Assembly: GCF_023703415.1 (NCBI RefSeq) | Contig: NZ_JAGMTU010000005.1 | Span: forward strand, 1-64,000 | Direction of reading: 5' to 3' | Length of the DNA: 64,000 nucleotides | Source of the DNA: Microbacterium sp. USTB-Y | GTDB lineage: Bacteria > Actinomycetota > Actinomycetes > Actinomycetales > Microbacteriaceae | Shown here: one piece after another, positions 41,421-51,667 of the stretch | How positions within the stretch are numbered: position 1 is the stretch's first letter | Layout of the letters: every line of letters begins with the position of its first letter | Position numbers and translations under genes: made by a program | The notes under the pieces: generated by a model | The model's database searches: none | What the model was told of the DNA's origin: nothing | Seen by the model: the letters and a program-made list of their open reading frames with translations, nothing else

Positions 41421-42611
41421 GTGGCTAAGGCCAAGTTCGAGCGGACCAAGCCGCACGTGAACATCGGAACGATCGGTCACGTCGACCACGGCAAGACCAC
41501 GCTCACCGCTGCGATCTCGAAGGTGCTCGCCGACAAGTTCCCGTCGGCCACCAACGTTCAGCGCGACTTCGCGTCGATCGACTCCGCTCCCGAGGAGCGT
41601 CAGCGCGGTATCACGATCAACATCTCGCACGTCGAGTACGAGACCCCGAAGCGTCACTACGCTCACGTCGACGCGCCCGGTCACGCCGACTACATCAAGA
41701 ACATGATCACCGGTGCGGCGCAGATGGACGGCGCGATCCTCGTGGTCGCGGCCACCGACGGCCCGATGGCGCAGACCCGTGAGCACGTGCTGCTCGCCAA
41801 GCAGGTCGGCGTGCCGTACCTGCTCGTCGCGCTGAACAAGGCCGACATGGTCGACGACGAGGAGATCCTGGAGCTCGTCGAGCTCGAGGTCTCCGAGCTG
41901 CTCGCCAGCCAGGGCTTCGACGAGGCGGCTCCGGTCGTCCGCGTCTCCGGCCTGAAGGCCCTCGAGGGTGACGAGAAGTGGACCCAGTCCATCCTCGACC
42001 TCATGGAGGCCGTCGACAACTCGATCCCCGACCCGGTGCGCGACAAGGACAAGCCGTTCCTGATGCCGATCGAGGACGTCTTCACGATCACCGGTCGTGG
42101 CACCGTCGTCACGGGCCGCGCCGAGCGTGGCACCCTCGCGATCAACTCCGAGGTCGAGATCGTCGGCATCCGCCCGACGCAGAAGACCACGGTCACGGGT
42201 ATCGAGATGTTCCACAAGCAGCTCGACGAGGCGTGGGCCGGCGAGAACTGCGGTCTTCTCCTCCGTGGCACCAAGCGCGAGGACGTCGAGCGCGGCCAGG
42301 TCGTGGTGAAGCCGGGTTCGATCACCCCGCACACCGAGTTCGAGGGCACCGCGTACATCCTGTCCAAGGACGAGGGTGGCCGCCACAACCCCTTCTACAC
42401 GAACTACCGCCCGCAGTTCTACTTCCGCACCACGGACGTCACCGGCGTCATCTCGCTGCCCGAGGGCACCGAGATGGTCATGCCCGGCGACACCACGGAC
42501 ATGAAGGTCGACCTGATCCAGCCGATCGCCATGGAAGAGGGCCTCGGCTTCGCGATCCGTGAGGGTGGCCGCACCGTCGGCGCCGGCACGGTGACCAAGG
42601 TCATCAAGTGA
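41421..42611 (+). CDS. tuf: Elongation factor Tu
   Basis: 396 aa, delivers aminoacyl-tRNA to the ribosome. Motifs: [62 protein letters not shown]. All three domains are present, ending [15 protein letters not shown] start with GAGGAGG nine bases upstream. Highly expressed codon use, no GGATCC. Last gene of the str operon. Confidence 0.98.
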   Translation: MAKAKFERTKPHVNIGTIGHVDHGKTTLTAAISKVLADKFPSATNVQRDFASIDSAPEERQRGITINISHVEYETPKRHYAHVDAPGHADYIKNMITGAAQMDGAILVVAATDGPMAQTREHVLLAKQVGVPYLLVALNKADMVDDEEILELVELEVSELLASQGFDEAAPVVRVSGLKALEGDEKWTQSILDLMEAVDNSIPDPVRDKDKPFLMPIEDVFTITGRGTVVTGRAERGTLAINSEVEIVGIRPTQKTTVTGIEMFHKQLDEAWAGENCGLLLRGTKREDVERGQVVVKPGSITPHTEFEGTAYILSKDEGGRHNPFYTNYRPQFYFRTTDVTGVISLPEGTEMVMPGDTTDMKVDLIQPIAMEEGLGFAIREGGRTVGAGTVTKVIK

Positions 42612-42616
42612 GTCGG

Positions 42617-42646
42617 GCCGGCTCAATGCGTCAGCGTTGAGCCGGC
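42617..42646 (+). terminator. str operon terminator
   Basis: GCCGGCTCAA (42617-42626), ten-base loop, TTGAGCCGGC (42637-42646), beginning six bases after the tuf stop. It has a perfect 10-bp stem but lacks a clear T-run. Confidence 0.75.
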
Positions 42647-42653
42647 ATCGACT

Positions 42654-42695
42654 CAGGTTGAGCGAGCACTGCGAAGCAGCGCGAGTCGAAACCTG
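42654..42695. repeat. REP-like palindromic element
   Basis: Begins CAGGTTGAGCGAGC and ends GCGAGTCGAAACCTG, with an inner CTGC-GAA-GCAG hairpin. I recognise the general pattern (TTGAGCGAGC ... GAGTCGAAACC) as a short interspersed palindrome common in Microbacterium-type genomes. It lies downstream of the tuf terminator in a 267-bp gap; the rest (42696-42870) has no recognisable feature. Confidence 0.6.
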
Positions 42696-42878
42696 CGTCA
42701 GACCGCACAGGGGTCGGGCCTTCGGGTCCGGCCCCTTTGTCGTCCCCGCCGTGCATCGGCTCCCTCCCTCGGCGCCACTCGGATCCTGCGTCGGATCGGG
42801 TCTTGTCGAGGCCCTGGTCCGCCGTGCAGAATGGCCACGTGCGGGCCGACAGTCGGCTCGATCGAGGGAGGGAACCCC

Positions 42879-43103
42879 ATGGGTCTCGGAGACGCCATCA
42901 ACGACGCGGTGAACAAGGGCAAGGAGTTCTTCGAGGAGAACAAGGAGAAGGTCGAGGAGCTGCTGCACAGCGAGCAGGCCGAAGGCATCAGCGACACCGT
43001 TCTGGGTGGCGCCGCCGACCTCGCCAAGAAGGTCGCTCCGGGTGCCTCCGAGCAGATCGACGGGGTGCGCGACAACCTCGACAAGCAGGTCGGCAACGAG
43101 TGA
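42879..43103 (+). CDS. Small helical protein resembling MT0933-type antitoxin-like proteins
   Basis: 74 aa, highly charged and helical: MGLGDAINDAVNKGKEFFEENKEKVEELL, then GGAADLAKKVAPGASEQIDGVRDNLDKQVG. Composition and layout resemble the mycobacterial Rv0909/MT0933-like family, named as an antitoxin, but no toxin gene adjoins it, so a toxin-antitoxin role is not supported. GAGGGAGGG precedes ATG 42879. It is followed by a perfect hairpin at 43132-43161. Confidence 0.65.
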   Translation: MGLGDAINDAVNKGKEFFEENKEKVEELLHSEQAEGISDTVLGGAADLAKKVAPGASEQIDGVRDNLDKQVGNE

Positions 43104-43131
43104 CGCGTTCCGCGCAGCACTGACATCTCGC

Positions 43132-43161
43132 GAAGGGCGGGAGCTTCGGCCCCCGCCCTTC
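43132..43161 (+). terminator. Terminator before the S10 operon
   Basis: GAAGGGCGGG (43132-43141), ten-base loop, CCCGCCCTTC (43152-43161): perfect stem 28 bases after the small helical protein gene. It isolates the S10 promoter from upstream transcription. Confidence 0.7.
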
Positions 43162-43216
43162 GTCGTGCCCGCGGGCGTGCGACACGCCGGACACGCCGTC
43201 GACGACACGCCCGAGT

Positions 43217-43245
43217 TTGCGACACGCCCGGGCTGCACGTAGACT
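43217..43245 (+). promoter_or_regulatory. S10 operon promoter
   Basis: -35 TTGCGA (43217-43222), 17-base spacer, -10 TAGACT (43240-43245). Upstream are several copies of CGACACGCC (43179-43230) that may be a local repeat. Initiation near 43252 would leave a long leader before rpsJ. Confidence 0.7.
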
Positions 43246-43611
43246 GTTGAGGTTCCACATTCCGGTGTGCGTCCCGATGCGCGCCGGATCACTGTCAGGG
43301 CAGTGCACAGACGGCGCCCTTCCTCCGGGAAGCGAGCGCAGGGATCTGGGCCGCGGGCAGCAGAACACACAACCGACACCTCCTCACCGAGGCCTCGCCA
43401 TGTGCGGGGGTCGGCTTCCGCGAGTCGTGAGGCTCCGGGCTGACAGCAGAACAGTGGTGCGCCCCTTCGACGGGCTCAGGGAACGGATCCTCGGATCCGC
43501 GACACGGGCCGGGAGGAGGAGTGCGAAGGCGCAGACCGCGCCGTCGCGCGTCCAATGCCCCCGGACCACCGGGTCCGGGCAGGTAAGACGCTTGAAGAGA
43601 GAGAGCAGACA
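43246..43611 (+). other. Long untranslated leader of the S10 operon
   Basis: About 360 bases without a credible ORF precede rpsJ. It holds a REP-like CCCT-N11-AGGG element (43463-43481, CCCTTCGACGGGCTCAGGG), the sequence GGATCCTCGGATCC just after it, and a hairpin CCCGGACC/GGTCCGGG (43560-43579) 20 bases upstream of the rpsJ ribosome binding site. Long S10 leaders are used for autogenous control by L4 in some bacteria; whether this one does so cannot be told from sequence. Confidence 0.5.
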
Positions 43612-43920
43612 ATGGCGGGACAGAAGATCCGCATTCGCCTGAAGTCGTATGACCACGAGGTCATCGACACGTCGGCCCGCAAGATCGTCGACACCGTGAC
43701 CCGTGCGGGCGCGACCGTCGTCGGCCCGGTGCCGCTTCCGACCGAGAAGAACGTCGTGTGCGTCATCCGGTCGCCCCACAAGTACAAGGACAGCCGCGAG
43801 CACTTCGAGATGCGCACCCACAAGCGTCTGATCGACATCGTCGACCCGACGCCGAAGGCCGTTGACTCGCTCATGCGTCTCGACCTTCCTGCTGACGTCA
43901 ACATCGAGATCAAGCTGTAA
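43612..43920 (+). CDS. rpsJ: 30S ribosomal protein S10
   Basis: 102 aa, canonical length. Begins [19 protein letters not shown] and includes [38 protein letters not shown] 43612 chosen over the 43555 ATG because the purine-rich AAGAGAGAGAG precedes it and the S10 N-terminus is conserved. First gene of the S10-spc operon. Confidence 0.97.
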   Translation: MAGQKIRIRLKSYDHEVIDTSARKIVDTVTRAGATVVGPVPLPTEKNVVCVIRSPHKYKDSREHFEMRTHKRLIDIVDPTPKAVDSLMRLDLPADVNIEIKL

Positions 43921-43930
43921 GGGGATCACG

Positions 43931-44590
43931 ATGGTCGACATCAACGCAAAGATTTCCAAGGGCCTGCTCGGCACCAAGCTCGGCATGACCCAGGTCTGGA
44001 ACGAGAACGGCAAGCTGGTCCCGGTCACCGTGATCGAGCTGGCCCCGAACGTGGTCACCCAGATCCGCACCCCCGAGAAGGACGGCTACAACGCCGTGCA
44101 GATCGCGGCCGGTCAGATCGACCCGCGCAAGGTCACGCAGCCCCTCGCCAAGCACTTCGAGGCCGCCGGGGTCACCCCGCGCCGCCACGTCACCGAGATC
44201 CGCACCGCGGACGCCGGCGACTACACGCTGGGCCAGGAGCTCACCGTTGAGGGCACCTTCGAGGCCGGCCAGCTGGTCGACGTCGTCGGCACCAGCAAGG
44301 GCAAGGGCTTCGCCGGTGTCATGAAGCGCCACAACTTCAAGGGCGTGTCCGCTTCGCATGGTTCGCACCGCAACCACCGCAAGCCCGGTTCCATCGGTGC
44401 TTCCTCGACCCCGAGCCGTGTCTTCAAGGGCATGCGCATGGCCGGTCGTATGGGTGGCGAGCGCGTGACCGTCCTCAACCTCACGGTGCACGCCGTCGAC
44501 GCCGAGAAGGGTCTGCTGCTCGTCAAGGGCGCCGTCCCCGGTGCCCGCGGCCGCATCGTCTACGTCCGCAACGCAGTGAAGGGTGCCTGA
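43931..44590 (+). CDS. rplC: 50S ribosomal protein L3
   Basis: 219 aa. Near the peptidyl transferase centre. Recognised by [27 protein letters not shown] and the loop region [25 protein letters not shown]. Ten bases after rpsJ, with GGGGATC as ribosome binding site. Confidence 0.97.
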   Translation: MVDINAKISKGLLGTKLGMTQVWNENGKLVPVTVIELAPNVVTQIRTPEKDGYNAVQIAAGQIDPRKVTQPLAKHFEAAGVTPRRHVTEIRTADAGDYTLGQELTVEGTFEAGQLVDVVGTSKGKGFAGVMKRHNFKGVSASHGSHRNHRKPGSIGASSTPSRVFKGMRMAGRMGGERVTVLNLTVHAVDAEKGLLLVKGAVPGARGRIVYVRNAVKGA

Positions 44591-44595
44591 GTCCC

Positions 44596-45252
44596 ATGGC
44601 TGACACCACTCTGACGCTCGACGTGTTCGCCGGCGGCAAGAAGACCGGTACGGTCGACGCCCCCGCCGCGATCTTCGACGCCAAGACCAACGTTCCGCTG
44701 ATCCACCAGGTCGTCGTCGCGCAGCTCGCCGCGGCACGCCAGGGCACCCACTCGACCAAGCGTCGCGGTGAGGTCTCCGGTGCCGGTCGCAAGCCCTTCA
44801 AGCAGAAGGGCACGGGTAACGCCCGTCAGGGCTCCATCCGCGCGCCGCACATGACCGGCGGTGGCATCGTCCACGGCCCGAAGCCGCGCGACTACTCGCA
44901 GCGCACCCCCAAGAAGATGATCTCCGCCGCCCTCGTGGGTGCGCTGAGCGACCGCTTCCGCGGTGAGCGCCTGCACGTCGTCGAGTCCTTCGGCATCGAG
45001 GGCAAGCCGTCCACCAAGACGGCCGCCGCCTACCTGAAGTCGCTCCCGGGCAAGAACCTCCTCGTGGTCATCGACCGCGAGGACGACCTCACCGCCCTGA
45101 GCGTCCGCAACCTGGCCGCCGTGCACGTGCTGTACGCCGACCAGCTCAACGCCTACGACGTGGTCAACTCCGACGACATCGTCTTCACCAAGGCGGCCTT
45201 CGACGCGTTCGTCGCGCTGAAGTCCGGCGCAACCGAGGAGGTCTCCGCATGA
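44596..45252 (+). CDS. rplD: 50S ribosomal protein L4
   Basis: 218 aa. Part of the exit tunnel. Signature [33 protein letters not shown] (extended loop) and [21 protein letters not shown]. It may regulate its own operon by the long leader in principle. Four-base overlap with rplW (ATGA). Confidence 0.97.
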   Translation: MADTTLTLDVFAGGKKTGTVDAPAAIFDAKTNVPLIHQVVVAQLAAARQGTHSTKRRGEVSGAGRKPFKQKGTGNARQGSIRAPHMTGGGIVHGPKPRDYSQRTPKKMISAALVGALSDRFRGERLHVVESFGIEGKPSTKTAAAYLKSLPGKNLLVVIDREDDLTALSVRNLAAVHVLYADQLNAYDVVNSDDIVFTKAAFDAFVALKSGATEEVSA

Positions 45253-45566
45253 GCGACAACATCCTCGCCGCGGCTGCCAACAAGGACCCGCGCGACATCA
45301 TCCTGAAGCCGGTCGTCTCCGAGAAGAGCTACGGCCTGATCGACGAGGGCAAGTACACCTTCCTGGTGGACCCCCGCGCCTCCAAGACCGAGATCAAGCT
45401 CGCCATCGAGAAGATCTTCGACGTCAAGGTCGCGAGCGTCAACACGATCAACCGCGTCGGCAAGGCCCGCCGCACCCGCTTCGGCACGGGCAAGCGCAAG
45501 GACACCAAGCGTGCCATCGTCGCCCTGAAGTCGGGCACCATCGACATCTTCACGGCAGTGAACTGA
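45249..45566 (+). CDS. rplW: 50S ribosomal protein L23
   Basis: 105 aa, slightly longer than usual through an N-terminal [16 protein letters not shown]. Signature [42 protein letters not shown]. Docking site for trigger factor and SRP at the tunnel exit. ATG overlaps the rplD stop. Confidence 0.96.
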   Translation: MSDNILAAAANKDPRDIILKPVVSEKSYGLIDEGKYTFLVDPRASKTEIKLAIEKIFDVKVASVNTINRVGKARRTRFGTGKRKDTKRAIVALKSGTIDIFTAVN

Positions 45567-45586
45567 CCGGGGGATAAGGACAGAAC

Positions 45587-46426
45587 ATGGCTATTCGCAA
45601 GTACAAGCCCACGACCCCGGGTCGCCGCGGCTCGTCGGTGGCTGACTTCGCCGAGATCACCCGATCGACGCCGGAGAAGTCGCTGCTGCGTCCGCTCAGC
45701 AAGACCGGTGGCCGCAACAACCAGGGCCGCATCACGACCCGTCACATCGGTGGTGGCCACAAGCGCCAGTACCGCGTCATCGACTTCCGTCGCAATGACA
45801 AGGACGGCATCGACGCCAAGGTCGCTCACATCGAGTACGACCCCAACCGCACCGCGCGCATCGCGCTGCTGCACTACTTCGACGGCGAGAAGCGCTACAT
45901 CATCGCCCCGAACAAGCTGAAGCAGGGCGACGTCGTCGAGTCGGGTGCCGGCGCCGACATCAAGCCGGGCAACAACCTCCCGCTGAAGAACATCCCGACG
46001 GGTACCGTCATCCACGCCATCGAGCTCCGCCCCGGCGGCGGCGCGAAGATGGCCCGTTCGGCCGGCGCCTCCGTGCGTCTGGTCGCGAAGGACGGCCCCT
46101 ACGCCCAGCTGCGTCTGCCCTCGGGCGAGATCCGCAACGTCGACGCGCGCTGCCGTGCGACGATCGGCGAGGTCGGCAACGCCGAGCAGTCCAACATCAA
46201 CTGGGGCAAGGCCGGCCGCAAGCGCTGGAAGGGCGTCCGCCCGACCGTCCGCGGTGTCGCGATGAACCCGGTGGACCACCCGCACGGTGGTGGAGAGGGC
46301 AAGACGTCCGGTGGACGTCACCCCGTCTCCCCGTGGGGCCAGGCTGAGGGGCGCACCCGTCACGCCAACAAGGAAAGCGACAAGTACATCGTGCGTCGTC
46401 GTAACGCCGGCAAGAAGCGCAAGTAG
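45587..46426 (+). CDS. rplB: 50S ribosomal protein L2
   Basis: 279 aa, standard. Needed for subunit joining and peptidyl transfer. Includes [28 protein letters not shown] and the C-terminal [35 protein letters not shown] with the conserved functional His. Follows rplW by 20 bases. Confidence 0.98.
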   Translation: MAIRKYKPTTPGRRGSSVADFAEITRSTPEKSLLRPLSKTGGRNNQGRITTRHIGGGHKRQYRVIDFRRNDKDGIDAKVAHIEYDPNRTARIALLHYFDGEKRYIIAPNKLKQGDVVESGAGADIKPGNNLPLKNIPTGTVIHAIELRPGGGAKMARSAGASVRLVAKDGPYAQLRLPSGEIRNVDARCRATIGEVGNAEQSNINWGKAGRKRWKGVRPTVRGVAMNPVDHPHGGGEGKTSGGRHPVSPWGQAEGRTRHANKESDKYIVRRRNAGKKRK

Positions 46427-46438
46427 GAGTAAGAGAAG

Positions 46439-46720
46439 ATGCCTCGCAGTCTTAAGAAGGGCCCCTTCGTCGACGAGCACCTGCTTCGCAAGGTGGTCGG
46501 TCAGAACGATGCCGGTACCAAGAACGTCATCAAGACCTGGTCGCGCCGGTCGATGATCATCCCCGCCATGCTGGGACACACCATCGCCGTGCACGACGGA
46601 CGCAAGCACATCCCCGTGTTCGTGTCGGAGAGCATGGTCGGTCACAAGCTGGGCGAGTTCGCGCCCACCCGCACCTTCCGCGGCCACGTGAAGGACGACA
46701 AGAAGGGGCGGCGCCGCTAA
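46439..46720 (+). CDS. rpsS: 30S ribosomal protein S19
   Basis: 93 aa, standard. [19 protein letters not shown] and [28 protein letters not shown] are diagnostic. Stop and rplV start overlap (TAATG). Confidence 0.97.
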   Translation: MPRSLKKGPFVDEHLLRKVVGQNDAGTKNVIKTWSRRSMIIPAMLGHTIAVHDGRKHIPVFVSESMVGHKLGEFAPTRTFRGHVKDDKKGRRR

Positions 46721-47100
46721 TGGTCGAATCCATCGCACGCGTGAAGCACATCCGCGTGACCCCGCAGAAGGCTCGTCGTGTCGTCGCCCTCATCAAGGGC
46801 AAGCAGGCGCAGGAAGCCCTCGCCATCCTGAAGTTCGCGCAGCAGAGCGCCTCCGAGCCGATCTACAAGCTCGTGCACTCCGCCATCGCCAACGCCCAGG
46901 TGAAGGCCGACCGCGACGGCGAGTTCCTCGATGAGCAGGACCTCTACGTCAAGAACGCCTTCGTGGACGAGGGGACGACGCTGAAGCGTTTCCAGCCCCG
47001 CGCCCAGGGTCGCGCGTTCCAGATCAAGAAGCGCACGAGCCACATCACGGTCGTGCTGGCAACCCCCGAGGTCGCCAAGAACGAGAAGGCGAGCAAGTAA
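46720..47100 (+). CDS. rplV: 50S ribosomal protein L22
   Basis: 126 aa. Exit-tunnel protein; loop region [24 protein letters not shown], the site where macrolide resistance changes usually fall, looks normal. Overlaps rpsS and rpsC by one base each. Confidence 0.97.
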   Translation: MVESIARVKHIRVTPQKARRVVALIKGKQAQEALAILKFAQQSASEPIYKLVHSAIANAQVKADRDGEFLDEQDLYVKNAFVDEGTTLKRFQPRAQGRAFQIKKRTSHITVVLATPEVAKNEKASK

Positions 47101-47855
47101 TGGGACAGAAGGTAAACCCCTACGGCTTCCGCCTCGGCATCACCACGGACCACGTGTCCCGGTGGTTCTCTGACTCGACCAAGCCGGGTCAGCGCTACGC
47201 CGACTACGTCGCCGAGGACATCAAGATCCGCAAGCTCCTGCAGACGCAGCTCGACCGCGCCGGCGTGAGCAACATCGAGATCGAGCGCACCCGCGACCGC
47301 GTGCGTGTGGACATCCACACCGCGCGTCCCGGCATCGTCATCGGCCGCCGCGGCGCCGAGGCGGAGCGCATCCGTGGCGACCTCGAGAAGCTCACGGGCA
47401 AGCAGATCCAGCTGAACATCCTCGAGGTGAAGAACCCCGAGGCCGACGCTCAGCTCGTCGCCCAGGGCATCGCCGAGCAGCTCTCTGCTCGTGTCGCGTT
47501 CCGTCGTGCCATGCGCAAGGGCCTCCAGGGCGCCCAGCGCGCCGGCGCGAAGGGCATCCGGATCCAGGTCTCGGGCCGCCTCGGCGGCGCGGAGATGAGC
47601 CGGTCGGAGTTCTACCGCGAGGGTCGTGTGCCGCTGCACACGCTGCGCGCGAACATCGACTACGGCTTCTACGAGGCCAAGACCACCTTCGGCCGCATCG
47701 GCGTGAAGGTCTGGATCTACAAGGGTGACCTCACCAACAAGGAGCTTGCCCGCGAGCAGGCCAACGCACCGAAGTCCCGTCGTGACGACCGTGGTGGCGA
47801 CCGTCGCCGCGGCCCGCGCAACGAGGCTCCCGTCGCAGAAGGAGCGTCTGCCTGA
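47100..47855 (+). CDS. rpsC: 30S ribosomal protein S3
   Basis: 251 aa. KH domain [26 protein letters not shown] near residues 75-100, then the mRNA-entry helicase region. The C-terminal tail is extended and charged ([27 protein letters not shown]). The only ribosomal protein gene besides rplO with a GGATCC site. TAATG overlap with rplV. Confidence 0.97.
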   Translation: MGQKVNPYGFRLGITTDHVSRWFSDSTKPGQRYADYVAEDIKIRKLLQTQLDRAGVSNIEIERTRDRVRVDIHTARPGIVIGRRGAEAERIRGDLEKLTGKQIQLNILEVKNPEADAQLVAQGIAEQLSARVAFRRAMRKGLQGAQRAGAKGIRIQVSGRLGGAEMSRSEFYREGRVPLHTLRANIDYGFYEAKTTFGRIGVKVWIYKGDLTNKELAREQANAPKSRRDDRGGDRRRGPRNEAPVAEGASA

Positions 47856-48274
47856 TGCTTATCCCTCGTAAGGTCAAGTTCCGCAAGCAGCATCACCCCA
47901 AGCGTGATGGTGCGGCCACCGGCGGCACGAAGGTCTCCTTCGGCGAGTTCGGCATCCAGGCCCTCACCCCCGCTTACGTGACCAACCGTCAGATCGAGTC
48001 CGCTCGTATCGCGATGACGCGTCACATCAAGCGTGGTGGAAAGGTGTGGATCAACATCTACCCCGACCGTCCGCTCACGAAGAAGCCGGCCGAGACCCGC
48101 ATGGGTTCCGGTAAGGGTTCCCCCGAGTGGTGGGTCGCCAACGTCAAGCCGGGTCGCGTCCTCTTCGAGGTCGCGGGCGTCAACGAGGAACTCGCTCGTG
48201 AGGCCCTGACCCGTGCCATTCACAAGCTGCCGCTCAAGGCACGCATCATCAAGCGCGAGGAGGGCGACGCGTAA
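47855..48274 (+). CDS. rplP: 50S ribosomal protein L16
   Basis: 139 aa, standard. [19 protein letters not shown] and [26 protein letters not shown] are diagnostic. Overlaps rpsC (TGATG) and rpmC (TAATG). Confidence 0.97.
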   Translation: MLIPRKVKFRKQHHPKRDGAATGGTKVSFGEFGIQALTPAYVTNRQIESARIAMTRHIKRGGKVWINIYPDRPLTKKPAETRMGSGKGSPEWWVANVKPGRVLFEVAGVNEELAREALTRAIHKLPLKARIIKREEGDA

Positions 48275-48588
48275 TGGCGATCGGCACCAAGGAGCTCGGT
48301 GTGACCGAGCTCGACACGTTCGAAGACCAGCGCCTCGTCGAGGAGCTGCGCAAGGCCAAGGAGGAGCTGTTCAACCTCCGTTTCCAGTCGGCCACCGGCC
48401 AGCTGGAGAGCCACGGCCGCATCCGCGCCGTCAAGCGCGACATCGCGCGCCTGTACACCGTGATCCGCGAGCGCGAGCTGGGCATCCGTGCGACGCCCGC
48501 TCCGGTCGAGGCTCCGGCCAAGAAGGCGTCCAAGGCAAAGGCGAAGAAGGCCGAAGAGGCTGACGCGCCGAAGGAGGAGGCCGAGTAA
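48274..48588 (+). CDS. rpmC: 50S ribosomal protein L29, C-terminally extended
   Basis: 104 aa compared with the usual 60-70. The core [54 protein letters not shown] is normal; the last 35 residues are an Ala/Lys/Glu/Pro tail ([22 protein letters not shown]). Overlaps both neighbours by one base. Confidence 0.95.
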   Translation: MAIGTKELGVTELDTFEDQRLVEELRKAKEELFNLRFQSATGQLESHGRIRAVKRDIARLYTVIRERELGIRATPAPVEAPAKKASKAKAKKAEEADAPKEEAE

Positions 48589-48905
48589 TGGCTGAGAAGA
48601 AGGCTGCTGCCGCAGAGGCAGAGGTCGTCTCGCACGACGTGCGCGACGCCGACGCTCGTGGCTACCGCAAGTCGCGCCGCGGCTACGTCGTCAGCGACAA
48701 GATGGACAAGACCATCGTCGTCGAGGTCGAGGACCGCGTGAAGCACCCGCTCTACGGCAAGGTCATCCGCCGTACGACCAAGGTCAAGGCGCACGACGAG
48801 AACAACACCGCCGGCATCGGCGACCTCGTTCTCATCAACGAGACCCGCCCGCTGAGCGCCACGAAGCGCTGGCGTCTGGTGGAGATCCTGGAGAAGGCAA
48901 AGTGA
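48588..48905 (+). CDS. rpsQ: 30S ribosomal protein S17, N-terminally extended
   Basis: 105 aa; the conserved core starts at [46 protein letters not shown]. About 25 extra N-terminal residues ([22 protein letters not shown]) precede it. TAATG overlap with rpmC and GTGA overlap with rplN. Confidence 0.95.
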   Translation: MAEKKAAAAEAEVVSHDVRDADARGYRKSRRGYVVSDKMDKTIVVEVEDRVKHPLYGKVIRRTTKVKAHDENNTAGIGDLVLINETRPLSATKRWRLVEILEKAK

Positions 48906-49270
48906 TCCAGACCGAGTCCCGACTCAAGGTCGCCGACAACACCGGCGCCAAGGAGCTGCTCACCATCCGCGTGCTCGGCGGCTCCAGCCGCCGCTACGCG
49001 GGCCTGGGCGACATCATCGTCGCGACGGTGAAGGACGCGATCCCCGGTGGGAACGTGAAGAAGGGTGACGTCGTCAAGGCCGTCATCGTCCGCACCAAGA
49101 AGCAGACCCGCCGTCCCGACGGCTCGTACATCAAGTTCGACGAGAACGCCGCCGTGATCCTGAAGAACGACGGGGAGCCCCGCGGCACCCGCATCTTCGG
49201 CCCGGTGGGTCGTGAGCTCCGTGACAAGAAGTTCATGAAGATCGTCTCGCTCGCCCCGGAGGTGCTGTAA
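48902..49270 (+). CDS. rplN: 50S ribosomal protein L14
   Basis: 122 aa, standard. [37 protein letters not shown] and the C-terminal [27 protein letters not shown] start overlaps rpsQ by four bases. Confidence 0.97.
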   Translation: MIQTESRLKVADNTGAKELLTIRVLGGSSRRYAGLGDIIVATVKDAIPGGNVKKGDVVKAVIVRTKKQTRRPDGSYIKFDENAAVILKNDGEPRGTRIFGPVGRELRDKKFMKIVSLAPEVL

Positions 49271-49273
49271 CTC

Positions 49274-49633
49274 ATGGCGAACATCAAGAAGGGTGACCTG
49301 GTCCAGGTCATCACCGGCCGCAAGCAGGAAAAGGGCGGCGACCGCGGCAAGCAGGGCAAGGTCCTCGAGGTCCTCGTCGAGCAGAACCGCGTGATCGTGG
49401 AGGGCGTGAACTACGCCACCAAGCACACCCGCGTCGGCCAGACGCAGCGCGGCACCAAGACGGGCGGCATCGAGACCATCGAGGCCCCCATCCACATCTC
49501 GAACGTCGCCCTGGTCGACCCCGAGACGAAGAAGCCGACCAAGGTCGGTCACCGCGTCGAGGAGCAGGTCAAGGACGGCGTGAAGCGCACGGTCCGCGTG
49601 CGCTACGCGAAGAAGAGCGGTAAGGACCTCTGA
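49274..49633 (+). CDS. rplX: 50S ribosomal protein L24
   Basis: 119 aa. KOW motif [29 protein letters not shown] at the start, then [12 protein letters not shown] and [31 protein letters not shown]. Initiates 50S assembly. One-base overlap with rplE. Confidence 0.97.
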   Translation: MANIKKGDLVQVITGRKQEKGGDRGKQGKVLEVLVEQNRVIVEGVNYATKHTRVGQTQRGTKTGGIETIEAPIHISNVALVDPETKKPTKVGHRVEEQVKDGVKRTVRVRYAKKSGKDL

Positions 49634-50223
49634 TGGCGGCTGCTGACGCCGCGGGCGCTGTCAAGGTGCAGCCCCGCCTGAAGGCGAAGTACAACAACGA
49701 GATCAAGAAGGCTCTGCAGGACGAGTTCGGCTACGAGAACGTCATGCAGATCCCCGGCCTGGTCAAGGTCGTCGTCAACACCGGTGTCGGTGAGGCGGCT
49801 CGCGACTCCAAGGTGATCGATGGTGCGGTCGACGACCTCACCAAGATCACCGGCCAGAAGCCGATCGTCACGAAGGCCCGCAAGTCCATCGCGCAGTTCA
49901 AGCTGCGCGAGGGTCAGCCCATCGGCGCGCACGTCACCCTCCGCGGTGACCGCGCCTGGGAGTTCGTGGACCGCCTCGTGAACCTCGCACTGCCCCGTAT
50001 CCGCGACTTCCGTGGACTCTCGGACCGGCAGTTCGACGGCAACGGCAACTACACCTTCGGTCTCACGGAGCAGAGCGTGTTCCATGAGATCGATCAGGAC
50101 AAGATCGACCGCGTCCGCGGTTTCGACATCACTGTCGTCACCACGGCGAAGAACGACGACGAGGGCCGGGCGCTGCTCCGCCACCTCGGCTTCCCGTTCA
50201 AGTCGAACGACGCGCAGGCGTAA
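49633..50223 (+). CDS. rplE: 50S ribosomal protein L5
   Basis: 196 aa. Binds 5S rRNA. Diagnostic [56 protein letters not shown] and [20 protein letters not shown]. In most bacteria rpsN/rpsZ follows; here a terminator does. Confidence 0.97.
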   Translation: MAAADAAGAVKVQPRLKAKYNNEIKKALQDEFGYENVMQIPGLVKVVVNTGVGEAARDSKVIDGAVDDLTKITGQKPIVTKARKSIAQFKLREGQPIGAHVTLRGDRAWEFVDRLVNLALPRIRDFRGLSDRQFDGNGNYTFGLTEQSVFHEIDQDKIDRVRGFDITVVTTAKNDDEGRALLRHLGFPFKSNDAQA

Positions 50224-50232
50224 GTCACGCAC

Positions 50233-50288
50233 CGAAGGCCGGATCCGACAGGATCCGGTCTTCGGGCGTGTCTCGCTTGACGTACAAT
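50233..50288 (+). promoter_or_regulatory. Terminator then internal promoter between rplE and rpsH
   Basis: A 14-bp stem with one G-U pair, CGAAGGCCGGATCC (50233-50246), GACA loop, GGATCCGGTCTTCG (50251-50264), closes the rplE side. Next comes TACAAT (50283-50288), a near-perfect -10, inside an AT-rich CAATT-GAA-AATTG patch; TSS about 50295 and a 70-base leader to rpsH. The 140-bp gap occupies the place where rpsN/rpsZ normally stands. Confidence 0.7.
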
Positions 50289-50363
50289 TGAAAATTGCGT
50301 GCTCATCGCAGGCCGTCTGCCGTGTAACGGCAGCCGGAACCTCATGAACGAAAGAAGACAACT

Positions 50364-50762
50364 ATGACGATGACAGACCCGGTCGCAGATCTGCTGACCC
50401 GTCTGCGCAACGCGAACTCGGCGCACCACGACTCCGTGACCCTGCCGTCGAGCAAGCTGAAGACCCACATCGCCGAGATCCTCCAGCAGGAGGGCTACAT
50501 CGCCGGCTGGGAGGTCTCCGACGCCCGTGTCGGCAAGAACCTCACCATCTCGCTGAAGTACGGCCCGAACCGCGAGCGGTCGATCGCCGGCATCAAGCGC
50601 GTCTCCAAGCCCGGTCTCCGCGTGTACGCGAAGTCGACCGAGCTGCCCAAGGTTCTCGGTGGCCTCGGCGTCGCGATCCTGTCCACCTCCTCGGGGCTCC
50701 TCACGGACCGCCAGGCAGAGCAGAAGGGCGTGGGCGGAGAAGTTCTCGCCTACGTGTGGTGA
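50364..50762 (+). CDS. rpsH: 30S ribosomal protein S8
   Basis: 132 aa, standard. [31 protein letters not shown] and the C-terminal [27 protein letters not shown] 50364 used; an ATG two codons later is possible. First gene after the internal promoter. Confidence 0.96.
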   Translation: MTMTDPVADLLTRLRNANSAHHDSVTLPSSKLKTHIAEILQQEGYIAGWEVSDARVGKNLTISLKYGPNRERSIAGIKRVSKPGLRVYAKSTELPKVLGGLGVAILSTSSGLLTDRQAEQKGVGGEVLAYVW

Positions 50763-50768
50763 TCTGAA

Positions 50769-51305
50769 ATGTCGCGTATTGGACGACTTCCCATCGAGAT
50801 CCCCGCGGGCGTGACCGTTTCGGTCGACGGCCGTGAGATCACGGTGAAGGGCCCGAAGGGCGAGCTCTCGCTCACCGTGGCCTCCCCCATCGAGGTGTCG
50901 GTCGAGGAGAACCAGGTTCTCGTCACCCGTCCGGACGACGAGCGCGCTTCGCGTTCGCTGCACGGTCTGACCCGCACGCTCATCAGCAACGACATCATCG
51001 GCGTGACCCAGGGCTACTCCAAGGGCCTCGAGGTCGTCGGCACCGGTTACCGCGTGCAGCAGAAGGGCGGCTCGGTCGAGTTCGCCCTCGGCTTCTCGCA
51101 CCCGGTCCTGATCGACCCGCCCGCCGGCATCACCCTGACGGTCGAGGGCACCAACAAGCTCACCGTCAGCGGCATCAGCAAGCAGGCCGTCGGCGAGGCG
51201 GCTGCGAACATCCGCAAGATCCGCAAGCCCGAGCCGTACAAGGGCAAGGGTGTGCGCTACGCCGGCGAGGTCGTGCGTCGCAAGGCCGGAAAGAGTGGTA
51301 AGTAA
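50769..51305 (+). CDS. rplF: 50S ribosomal protein L6
   Basis: 178 aa, standard. [33 protein letters not shown] and C-terminal [32 protein letters not shown]. Six bases after rpsH. Confidence 0.97.
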   Translation: MSRIGRLPIEIPAGVTVSVDGREITVKGPKGELSLTVASPIEVSVEENQVLVTRPDDERASRSLHGLTRTLISNDIIGVTQGYSKGLEVVGTGYRVQQKGGSVEFALGFSHPVLIDPPAGITLTVEGTNKLTVSGISKQAVGEAAANIRKIRKPEPYKGKGVRYAGEVVRRKAGKSGK

Positions 51306-51307
51306 CC

Positions 51308-51667
51308 ATGGCTATCAAGACGAAGTCCGACGCCCGCTCGCGTCGTCACGCCCGCCTTCGCAAGAAGGTCCAGGGCACCGAGGCGCGTCCGCGCCTGGTC
51401 GTCACCCGTTCGGCCCGCCACGTCTTCGTGCAGCTGGTCGACGACAGCAAGGGCCACACCGTGGCCAGTGCCTCCACCCTCGAGACCGACCTGCGCGCGT
51501 TCGACGGTGACAAGACCGCCAAGGCCCGCAAGGTCGGCGAGCTCGTCGCCGAGCGCGCGAAGGCCGCCGGTGTCTCGGAGGCCGTGTTCGACCGCGGTGG
51601 CAACCGGTACGCCGGTCGCGTCGCGGCCATCGCCGATGGCGCCCGTGAAGGGGGGCTGGCACTGTGA
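51308..51667 (+). CDS. rplR: 50S ribosomal protein L18
   Basis: 119 aa. 5S rRNA-binding. [48 protein letters not shown] is diagnostic. Four-base overlap with rpsE. Confidence 0.97.
   Translation: MAIKTKSDARSRRHARLRKKVQGTEARPRLVVTRSARHVFVQLVDDSKGHTVASASTLETDLRAFDGDKTAKARKVGELVAERAKAAGVSEAVFDRGGNRYAGRVAAIADGAREGGLAL

Noticed and set aside
42879..43103. Toxin-antitoxin system
   Set aside because: The small helical protein resembles MT0933-type antitoxin-like families, but no partner toxin gene is next to it.
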